A DNA stretch of 64,000 nt from Pocillopora verrucosa (Eukaryota > Cnidaria > Anthozoa > Scleractinia > Pocilloporidae), in the NCBI RefSeq assembly GCF_036669915.1, contig NC_089314.1:6781778-6845777 (forward strand), read 5' to 3'. Below, piece by piece: positions 37,984 through 49,900 of the stretch. A program made the translations under genes and the position numbers. Within the stretch, counting starts at the first letter, position 1, and each line of letters starts with the position of its first letter. Below the pieces are notes generated by a model that saw only the letters and a program-made list of their open reading frames with translations, made no database searches and had not been told where the DNA came from.

Positions 37984-40900
37984 AGTCGGTGGGAGAGTAT
38001 AGCAGGTAATTTAGTGTTAACAACTGGGTTGAAAACGTAAATTAGCCACCGTAAAGGGTAAAAAAGCTGACGTTTCGAGCGTTAGCCCTTCGTCAGAGTG
38101 ATAGCTTCGTCGCTCTGACGAAGGGCTAACGCTCGAAACGTCAGCTTTTTTACCCTTTACGGTGGCTAATTTACGTTTTCAACCCAGTTGTTAACACTAA
38201 ATTACCTGCATATTCTCTATACTGATTTCTATACATTTCCCACTGATAATGACAGGGAGCATTTGTTTAACAATCAAGAGCTTCTTGGGTGGGTGGTCAT
38301 TTCCTATATTCTCATAACCTTACTGCTTGATTCAGTGGTGATAAAGCAGAGAGAAATTAGCCACTGGTCACTCTCAGGGGTTAAAGGGTTAACACCAAAT
38401 TGCACTCGAATCATGTTATTACGTGTACTAATTACCACTGATCCGGAATAGACATCTCTGTTACAGATTGAATTGACAAAGAAAACTGAGGCACCGTCTT
38501 TAGTATAAAACGAGCTAAGTGAACTTTGAGGGAAATCCTTTATTTAAAAATCAAAACGCCTTTCACTATACATGAACAGGACACGAAATGATGCAACTGA
38601 AATCTTAACCTGGAACTACACAATGAATTATCAGAACAGACCAAAAACATTTCAAGAGCTTAAATACCAATAACTTTTTCCACTTTCTACTACCATGGAA
38701 CGTTTCCATTCGCAATTCTCAAAATACTGAAGAGAGGTCATGACTTCTCTCTACAAAAACATTCTGACCCTGGAGACCAGAAGAGAATTCTTGACTTTCT
38801 ATTATCTATTCACTCACATTCTTCGGCCAGTTGATCAACATTGATGAGTGGATGTAACATATGAAATAATATCTCCCCACACGTTTTAACTTGATTAAGG
38901 CCAAATTTAGTTTCGTACCGAAAACACTTAACGGAATATATAGTTCGTGATTGGCAAGTTTAAAATACATTCTCAATTACTATTTTAAGACCAGAAAAAA
39001 AAAACATCAACCTTCCAAAGCATGATCTCACAGTTAAATGGACACACACTTGTAGAGCGTACAGTCACATTCAACTTCTTTTAGCGTAATCGTAACTGGA
39101 AAATGTTCTCTACTGCTTATCAAAGAGCGAATGTAACTGTACCTGGGCTGATATAAGAGCTATTTCTTTTTCACTACGGGATTTTTTGACTCGGAAAATA
39201 ATTCAGGTTCTCTGGACTTGGTTAGCATTAGCCAGTTACGAATTCCATAACAGGTGTACTCTGTAAAAAACCGATATTGCGAGAGAGGTAAATAGCTATT
39301 TTTATTGTTATCCAAGGATTATTTTCATCCTAGCGTTACGCAACATTAGAAAAAAAACAATTAAAGTCGAATAGTCCCACAGGTATTAACTACCTTGGAG
39401 GACTATTCAGCTAATCCCGCCACAGCCCGCCAAAAATTGCTCAGCTGATCGGTCAAGTCTTCTATAATGATATATTGTGATATTTTTTCTATTGAGATGA
39501 AACCATCAAGTACAGATGAGAATATCATTAGAAACATCGTCTTAAGAAATATTTCTCCCACAGAATGCGGAAACTGCGTCTGAACTAGAGTGTTATTACG
39601 TAAATTTACCAATTAACCTCGTAATTTTTTAGTAAGATTTTGAATGGTTGACTTCAATAAGTCAATATCGATAATTGTTATAATGTATTAATTTCTGTGA
39701 TCATTCAAACTTATTCTGACAGCGATTTAGCGCATCACTACATCAATAATTAATTTGTATCTTCGGCATGACAGAATTTGCCGGTAACTTTCTGTCGACA
39801 TTAACAAACATTCAACTTTACGGATGATTTGTTCGGATACAATACGTGGCTTATAGAAATTTGCCGCTAAATCGGCACAAAAGCTCACGGCTAAGTTCGC
39901 GGTGGATTGAAAAGCAGCCGATTCTGCCGACTAAACAGTTCCATTATCGCTGTAACCTGACGTAATTTGCCACATGTGAGGTTAGCCTGTTGTGGGTGTT
40001 CATTGACGTTCACGTACCCAAGGATCCTTGACCCTCGGAACAATACATGCAACGAAGTCATATTCATAATTGCTTTGTCTGTGCTTCAGTAATTAACCAC
40101 CAACCTGTTGCATTTTAATTCTTATGCAAAACTATCTACGCATCATATTAGGGAAAAAAATTTTTATTCACGACGCCTTTAGCCAAATGCGACCAACTCA
40201 AATCTTACAGTTTTATTCAAGATTTTTTTTTTAACAATGAAGTAAAATGGATTCAGAAGTGACTGACGATATTGAGCACACAGTCAAGGACATTTTTAGA
40301 TCTTGGGACTTAAACAAAAATGGCTTCATCGAGAAGTCTGAACTAGCATGTTGTTGTGCGGAGTTGAATTTGACAAAGCAAGAAATTGAGGACTTGTTCA
40401 ATGAGCTTGATGCGGACAAAGACAACAAGATAAGTTTACTAGATTTTTCCAAAGGCTTTAAACGCGTGTGCTCGTTGTTCGAGGCGGACGTTGAGGAACT
40501 TTCCACCGCGGAGAAAGAAAGAAAAAAGTTCGACAAACTGCTAGACGCCCTGGGAGTCAGGGAGCTCTTGTCAGGGTAAATATTGGTTATTGCCTTCTTG
40601 ATTGGTTTTCTAAACGATTTATCGGTAAAAGTAACATTTTAACCGTTTCAAAGTCTTACTGATGCTTTGACAAAGCAGTGTTCGTTCGTGGACCATAAAT
40701 GGGGAAGCGTTCGAATGTCTGGATAATTTAATGTAACTCGCAATCAAAACATGTCTCAATAGTTAATTTTTAACCTAAAACTACTGCTCATTTGCTTCCT
40801 TGTTTTCGAAGCATGGTCGACTTTACACTTGAAGTGCGTAAAATTTTCGATAGATCTTGTTTACTATGGAAGAAATCCAACTGATGTTTGAGCAATCACT

Positions 40901-43900
40901 AATGAGGTAAATGAAGTCACGTTTGTTGTTAACAAACTCGATCTTGTTGCTATCAAAAATATTCCAAAGTCACCATCGATTCCAATTCTCGTGAAAGTAA
41001 CCATATGGTTTCTATACTTTATAACCACGGTCAAAAATCCGTGAATATTGGGAGGTAGATTAAGATTTCTGTACATTAGTTGGAATATTGAGTTTTAAAC
41101 TGATATTCTTGAAGCATTCAAAATAATTTGCGCTAAGTTAAGCATGAGAGAACACGATTAGTATTGGTATTAGCATGCGACTCCGTGCAATGTAGCTCGG
41201 TAAGAAGATTGGGTTCTAGAATTTCCAATACGTTGGTGAGGATTTCGCTCAATAACAGGTAATCACAAGACTATATGAACAATGTATTTACGAATATTGA
41301 GGCTCGAAAGCCTTTTTAACACTGCGCTTATGGTGCTGATAATAGCTTGCGGTAGCTGTATGGATCCTTCATGGCTAGCTTTAATTTGGCGGCGATCCGA
41401 CAAATTATATAATCTGTTTTTAATAGTTTTATGGCGAACACAGCGTGCTTTATATAAAGTCAACAAATTCTTATCTACAACTTTGCGATCATCGAAGACT
41501 TCAAGTTTGTGGCAGTAGTTATTTACAAAGTTGTTAGTTACAACCTGCATCGCACAATTATTCCATCGAGGAATTTATTATATTGCGTACCTCAAGAGCA
41601 GTTACAAGATAGATTCCTATCATCCGAAGATGACATTCTGTATAACTTTGAAAATCATTTGAAAAATATATATTATATATACATATAGAATTTCACTCAC
41701 GTTGCCTTATTGTGAAGAAAGAGTCCACTGATCACTGTAGCTGGTCGCTTTCTCGCTGCTTTGACGCCATTTTGCCATTTATTATTTGTATAAGCTGCTG
41801 ACCATCTGTGGACACCTCACTGATCTTGGAAAGAAAAGTCAGTCGCTAATAGACTGAGGTTTAACCCTTTAACTCCCAAGATCTGATTGTTAATTCTCCC
41901 CTGTGACTGCAACGTATTTCCTTGTATACTAGCTACCAGAATTTGGTGTTAGATCAAGATATCTTCTACCTGATAAGTTTGAGTATTCTCATTGCCAGTT
42001 TGCTGGATATTGTGTGAACATTTTAGGAGAAGTTGCATGGTGATCACTTCTTGGGTTTTAAGGGTTAAATAAACCTGAAAATCCATTGAACTCAGTTCTG
42101 GATTTTAGAATAATGTCATCATAATATTTTTAAATGTAGGGTGTTTTTGTTTCATATTCCCAAAAAGAACAATCGTACTTATGATCTACTGGAGGACAGT
42201 CACTTTGATGATGTTACCAGTGACAACATTTGCCTTTTTTCATGCAAAACAAGTAGATTCCTCTGTGATCTATCACTGTTCAAACAGATGTGCAACAACA
42301 TGGAATCTATTTTTTTAAACTGATCAATCCTCCTTTTCCCTGACCCCACTACATGGAAGAAATGTTTGTATGTATATCATTGTATAAGAGGTTTACCTGA
42401 ACCTGGTGATTACAATGCTGAGAAAAAAATAGATTAATATTGAAGGGCATTAATCATATATGATTTTCAGCCAATAGAAAAAAATTCATTAGTCTTTGTT
42501 ATGCTGTAATAACTTGTTTTATTTTTTCTCTAGCCAAGAGTATGTGTCTGATTTGTTCCACTACCTGCATAACTCAAGTGAATCACCACAGCTCGTAGCT
42601 TTACTGGAAAGTTTTCTGTTCAGTTGTTGTTAGAGATGTCAACATTATTCCTCTGAGAATCAACGACTGGAAGAGGCCCTCAAGAGGTACAGCAGATTGT
42701 AGTTATTTTTTCTTCTAAATTTTCTTTTGTTTTTGGCCTCAAGGTTCACAAACCCATTTAGTGTGAAAATTATAAAAGCAGGTTTATGGCATTGGGAGAG
42801 TTGTGCTTTCTCCAAGTTTCTTGTTTTGCCTCATTTTTTGCTTTTTTATTTTTTGCCACAAAAATTGGTGAACTAATGGCCAGCTACTGAATTTTAAATG
42901 TGGCCAATTGCACTTTCCCTTGTTGAATGGAAATGGCACCAGCTTGATAGACTGATGAAGATCACTTAGGATGTCAAATTTATTTAATGTCACACTCTAA
43001 TCCATGAAGTAGTGAAGTCTATGCTTGACTTTGTAGGACATGTGAAAAACACTCAGAACATATGGACCAACTTGATAATGAGCTTGAACAACAGATGCAA
43101 AGACTGGAGTCCCGCATCAGAAAGGAGGTTAGCAAATAATTAATTAATATACACATTAGATAATTATCCACTAGTGCAACTGATTGTACCAATTCATTTA
43201 TTCGCAAGAATGACAAAATATCAATATTTTTTTTTGGTTCTTTATTATACATTACTTATATTAAGTAAAGTGTTCCAGTGGCCAGCAAACTTTTGCCAGA
43301 AATAATTCTGTTTTAAACCTAGTTACCAATAATTGACTGTGAATATATGAAAGTCATATATTTGAACTGTGGATAAAGAACGTGAATATGAAAGCAATCT
43401 TCGTAGTAATGAATGCTACTTGAGCAGTAGTGAAAATGGGTTACCTTATTTTCACTACTGCCTAAGTAGTGTTCATTACTCCGAAGATCGCTTTCATATT
43501 CACATCTGGTTACCAATAGTTAGTCACTAACAGTTAGGGAATTTAGGTTTGGTTAAACTATTCCCTGTATTTTCTATCCTCAGCGGATAATTAAACTTTG
43601 CCAATCAGTTTTAAATTATCTTGTAGGAAAAAAGCAAACAAGAGAGGTCCAACCTGGATATTGTCTGGCAACTGGAAAATAAAAATAAAGAGATACAAAC
43701 TTTAACAGCCAGAGTACAAAAGGTACAAAAATAATGATTGCCAACTGGTTTATCCAATAATATATGCAGTAGTGTGCATTGAAAATTTGATATAATTGAA
43801 AAGTTCATATAAATTTGTTTTCATAAGCTAAGCCCAAGTTTGATTTATTTACAGCTTGAAGGAAAGCTGAAGAAAAAGGAACCTGAGGAACAAAAGATCA

Positions 43901-46900
43901 AGGAGGAAGTAGATGATAAAGTTCAAGTAATGATAATAGTTACTTCAGATTGTTAAATTCTAAATTTTTTTTGAAACCTCCAATAGATTCCAATATGTTT
44001 GAACACATTTGAATGTTTCACACATGAATAGGGTAAAATAGTGTTTAGCAAATTGACAATATTTATATTTTGAATTGCATTCTTTTATTTTAAAACAACA
44101 ACAACAACAACAAACAGTGAAAACGTTTTGACTATGTTGGCACTTTTTTCTAGTGTGAGCTTCTTAAAAACTAACAAATGGTGTACAATGAAACCATTTT
44201 AGTCACCATTAAAATGTTAGTATGAATGGGGTACCAGAAAAGGTTTGTGTGAATATTAAAAAGACCATTTATTTATTATTCAGGAAATAAGGTTCCTGCG
44301 AAGTCAGTTAACAGATGCTCAGACTAACTTAGCTATCCTGCGAAGTGAACTTGCCCAGCTAAGAAATGATTATGAAGAACAGGAATCACAGCTTACTGCG
44401 TAAGTTATGGAAACTAATAAAAGGCTGCAGAAACTGGTACACATCAGGATTGTCAAAAGTAACTGGTGACTGCCAAAAATCTTCCAAAATTCCTTCTTAC
44501 TTTTGTTAGCGGGCCATTCTGCAAGGCTGGTCCTCTGATTTTTTAATAAGATAAATAATTAGTCACCTCTAGTAGTACATGTACATGTGAAGCCACCCAC
44601 CTCTGTCAAAACCTTTACACAATTCTTGGAAGGAGTTGTCTGCTGAGTGTGTAAACAATGTGTTTTCATTTTCTCAAAAGTCATCAGTAACCTTATAGAA
44701 GTTTTAACATGGGGCTATTTTGTTGTAGTTTGATTGAAGTATTGCTTGATTTTGCCAGGGAGAAGAGAACTGTGATGGAATGTGTACAAGAACAATAAAG
44801 TTTGACAAGGCAGCTTCAGTTATTACAGTAAGTCAATTTGTCCATTAGCTGTGGAGCCCATTGAATAAATCATGTCATGTTATTGGAGGGTAAAATAAAA
44901 TGAATAACCAGATAAATTTGAAAGAAGATTTCTTACAACCTTAAGGACATAGTGAATTGTTTAACTAAACAGTTATTCAATTTTCAACCAAGAATGTTGC
45001 TTTACGTGGTTGAGATTGAATGTGGACACTTTTATTTTTAAGAAGAATGTAATCAAATAAATTTTTACTTTTATTTCTGCAGAGGCAAAACAAAAGCTTC
45101 ATGATACAAATGATGACTTGCGGGCAGCTTTGGAGGTATTTTGGATAATTAAACCATTGGTTGAAACTATTAATTAAAAAGGTTCTTATTATTAACAATT
45201 ATTAAAAATGTATTAATGAGCAAACCTGAAACTATTTGAGGTTCCAAAGATTGTATGGTCTGTAAGGATCAATGTGAGAATCTGTGCAACTGCCCACCTA
45301 CCCCTCCCCTAACCTAACATTGGCTCTAACTCATCATCAGTTGACTCCTGCTGGTTTAGGGGAGGGGTGGGTGAGTAGTTGCTCAGGGATTGACTTCCAT
45401 GCAAATGTAGCTGTAATCAGTATGATGATTGTGTCTCAGAATGAATATTCTTTCCTTCCTCAATTTACTCACCTTCATAAGTTTATTGAACTGGCAGGCT
45501 GCTTACCAAATGCAATGTTTGGATTTTGTTATGTATTCATCAAAAATTTGTTGTCAACATACACCCTATACATTTTGCACCTTTGTAGAATCATTATTCT
45601 CATCTCCTTTCTTTGTTTGTTTCTACAGACAGAAAAAATAGCGACAAAAGAAGCCCATCACCAAGCAAGAGGCATTCAATATCAACATTGTACTCTCCTA
45701 CATCAAGCACAACATGGAAAACAACAAATCACCCAGTCACAGGTAATGACAAACTCATGTGTTAATGGAAGATACCTGGTTTGTTGAATGTGTAATTTTA
45801 AGCCTAAATGACTGTATTCTGTAGACACTGTCTGTGGGGGATTGGCAATAATTAGTCAGAATCTTGATTTTTTATAAAAGATAATATTAAATACTTTTTC
45901 ACACTATTCAGCTCTCTGTTAAGAGGTTTTCCGTTTTACTTACCTATACATTCAGTCAATATCTGGGTCTTAAATGAGGGTTTTCGATTTTAATGTGAAC
46001 TTTTGGAAGTTTTTTTTGGCTCAAAAATGATTATAACTTAAGAACATGGCAAAAACCTACAATAAGATAAATATTAACCCCTCTTAAAAGGGTATTTCTA
46101 CACTTTAGGGACATATTTGGTATATAAGCTTCAGTTGCAAACAAAATTTAGGTTTTGATCATATTTAAAGCAGGTGTTCTTCAGGATTTGCAGAGGACTT
46201 TGGAGCAGACAGTGTGGATGGAAAATCTGTGCAAAGTACTCCGTCACAAAATGTAGCATCATCTTTACCTAACAGCATCAGTAATTCTCGGCGGGGATCT
46301 ACTGCTTTGCTGCCCAGTCAGCAAAGCTGTGAGGTTGATGATGATTCTCTTGCTGGTGAAAGCTCACTAATGACTGAGTTAATGCAGGTTCAGCAGCTCA
46401 CAGTAAGTTGGAACATAATTATAATTAATACAGAAAAGAAAAGAGAGCACATGGATGCTCTATTTCCAGATCTTTATCTTGTACCTTTAAATTGCCCATT
46501 ATAAACTCAGACCTCAGGGAAACGAGTTTGAACACAAGAAAAACTTTCTAATTATAATATTCCTTGAGTTAAAGCTATTTAGGGAAGTAAATTCTGAATT
46601 AATAGAATGATACTTTGATGTAGTCCAGGAATGGCCATGATGAATGGTTAATAAATATTGTAAACACGTACATTTACAAAAAAGATACAGTCTAAATATT
46701 GATGTTTCAGTGGTAAACTTGAACACTGTGTGTAAATTGCATGTGGGTTGGTTAATCATTGAATTTAGTTCAAGTTATGAACTTAACTAAAACAGAAAGG
46801 TGAAGTACAACGAGCATTAAAATTCAGGTGTAAGAAAATGAAAAAACATAATAAGAGTTGTATGAGTGAATAAACCAATGAATCCTAAATGAATAGATAA

Positions 46901-49900
46901 ACAGACTTATAAATAAATGAATGAATGAATGAATACGTGAATTAATTGATAAATGGCCATTTGCTTAAACTTAACATAAACTTTTTAAATGAAAGGCTCT
47001 TCATTGATCTATTAAGTATGAGTTAAATTCTGGTAATTTATAAACTTATGGAAGGCGGAAAACTTGTAGGTTCCTGAAGATATTCCTGAAGAAGAAACTA
47101 AATCCACACAGCAGTTAGACTATAACAACAATGCAGGCATACTTAACAGCCGGGAAACCGGCCAGGTACATCACTTGTTACCTCCTGCAAGGCAATCATG
47201 TGAAGTGGATGATCATGTTTCACTTGAAGACAAGTCCTTGCTTGATGAACCTGTCATTTTGGGGTTTTGTTCTATGGTAGGCAACAAAAACTATGTGTAA
47301 ATATTAAGAAATGATATATACACGACCTGTGTATTGACTGAACTACCATACAAAGTCCAAAAGTCCAAAACATGCATCGGAGGTCACGTTAAGATTGGCA
47401 ACATCAAAAAAATTCTGTTGAAAAAAAGAGAAAACAGAAAGAAGAATGGAGAATTCTTTTCGCGCATGGTTGTGTATATTCAGTATAACAAATTTACTTT
47501 GATAAAACAACGACTACGTAAATATTAAATTAAATATTAACCTAAGTTAAATTTAAACTAAACAGGATAAAACTCATAAAACTACAGACAATACACGCTT
47601 GACATCAGACTTGGACAGTGAACAATCTGACGTTCCTAAAGACACGGACAAACTACTGAGAAACAGAAATAGCTCAAGGTTTGGGTCACGATTTGGAAAG
47701 TACTTCGGGAAACTGTCCAAAAATACCAGAAACAAGGAGAATAGCAGACCAAGTGAGGACTTAAAGGATAACTTTTTGAGGAAACGTGATGCCAAAGATA
47801 ATGTCCTAAAAAAAGATGATAAGTCTCTTGGACAGAGCGACTTAAAAGATTCATCACTGAAAAAGAGTGACACAAGAAAAGGGAAAAATTATTCAAAAAA
47901 AAGAGCTGATGGCAGAGTGAGCAAACCACAGGAAAAACCTGTTTCCATTGTAAAAGAAAGTAAAAAAGGACGAAATGTTGTTGATGCTCAAAGTAGATTA
48001 AGGGCAACGGAACATAACTCAGACTCTGAGGATAAAAGAGAGAATGTTACACGAGGGACCAAGGAAAATAGAAATTCAAGTAAGGGTGGGGTGACTTACA
48101 ACAGACTGCGGAGGAATACCTCAGTTACTTTCTCACCAACTGTAACATGCACAACCGACACTCCACGAAAATCAAAGTCGATCACAACAAATAAGAAAAT
48201 GCCAGCAGCCCTTGATCTCCGTTTACGACATTTCGCTGCAAGCGAGACATCTGATACTGACAGTACAACAACACAAGACACAGAAACGGTATGACGCATT
48301 GGATTAATGTCAATATCTTAGGAACTGCACACCAACCCCTCCCTTAACTCAACAATAGTCAACTGATAAGAAGTGAAGGTTAATGTTGGGTTAGGGGAGG
48401 GGTAGGTGCGCAGTTGATCAGATACTGACTTTGGTCCGACACACATAACTACTAACAATGATTGAATTAAAATGAAGTGACCCTAAAAATACTAAGCGAT
48501 CACCTATGAGATTAGAAATAAACAATAATGTTTGCTCTCGTTTGATCCCCTGAAAGAGACAGTGTGCTATGGAACAACCGTTCCTATGAAACATAATAAA
48601 CTGATAAATGAAGAGGTTAACCAATTTCCAAAGTTCCTTTCTTTCACCTCTATTCCCATCAAACGGACAGTGATAGACACAAAGTATGGCGAGGTTTAAG
48701 GGCAATTGTTTAATATTATGGTGGCCTTCATGATGGAGTTAATAAGTTTTCTTTAACATCATTACTTGTTATAGAATTTTCATAGAGACTTAGAAGATGA
48801 GGATGAAGCATACAATTCACTGAGGTCATCTGAGAGGAAATCATTCTCCAAGCAGCTGGATATTTTACAGTAAGCTAATTTTATAGCTTAACTCGTTTCT
48901 TTCATGCCAAGTCGGTGGGTTAAAGCTAAAAGCTCTAATCTCTTACTCCTATGAAGTCTAGAGGGTGTTACATGTGAAAACAGGTCCAGAAAAATTCTTA
49001 TAGTGAGATGAATTATCCACTTAATAAAGTCTGAGAAGAACTTTTGAAAAAAATGATCTGAAAAGCATTTGATCTTCTATGATGCACTGGTCACGAGAGG
49101 CAGCAACAGTAATAATGTCAGTTTCAGCAACAATAGACAAAAACAGCATCAATAAGGAACAAAAGTCAGTCAAAGAATCGAAGTCCTGTCAATTCAATTT
49201 GTGTGCCCTCTTCAGCAGGCTAAGACCCCAATCTCATATGCTGTCCTATGTTTTATCTCTAACAGGGAAACCAATAAAAGACTATGTGACAGCAATGATG
49301 ACTTGCGTGCAGCTCTTGAGGTTTGCGTCTCTGCTATCTGTTTTTAGAACTGATTCCTGATTTAAAATGTTTATAATTTTGTTTTGAAAATATTACGACT
49401 TCACGACATATTGAATAAAATTTAGAAGGCCGGCATATTGATGTAGATGAAGATAGCTTTAACAACAATTATAACAACGTAAATACATTGCCTTTGATAT
49501 TATGAGGCAGTTTAAAATGAGAGAGGTAAAGCGCACGGGTTGAAGTAGGGATTAATTTGCTCTTCGATGGCGTTTTCCGAGCTTGATACGCCTTACTAAG
49601 AACTTTTTAAAAAATTGATGGAGCTCACAGATTGCCAAATGAAGCTGTAGCATTTCCTGATAAATGTATGTGCTTAATAAGGTCTTCAGTACATGACTTT
49701 TGATTTTGCCAACAAATTAATTTTGGTTGTAGGCGTTGACAGGAAGAAGGTCATTAAAGTTATCTAAGGTAACTGGCTACATCTAGTAACACGTTTATTT
49801 TCTTCAGTATTTAAGTCTAATGTTAGGTGATATAGTGCGATCTCAGGTGAGTTGGTCGAATAAAATTAAGTAAACTAACAAGAGAACTGTAACATTTTTG

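Noticed and set aside
39403..39612. Minus-strand frame with an EF-hand-like DGFISIEK phrase
   Set aside because: Only a fragment of a loop; the required ligands before it are absent and no partner exon is seen.
42601..42686. Weak donor at ct|gttcag (42618) as a way round the TAG
   Set aside because: It would be in phase, but GTTCAG is a poor donor. Skipping the whole exon is a simpler route.
45284..45787. 167-codon open frame on the plus strand
   Set aside because: It runs through a family C MITE, intron sequence and exon 9 read in the wrong frame. The Ser/Pro-rich frame of exon 9 is the one in phase with exons 6 and 10.
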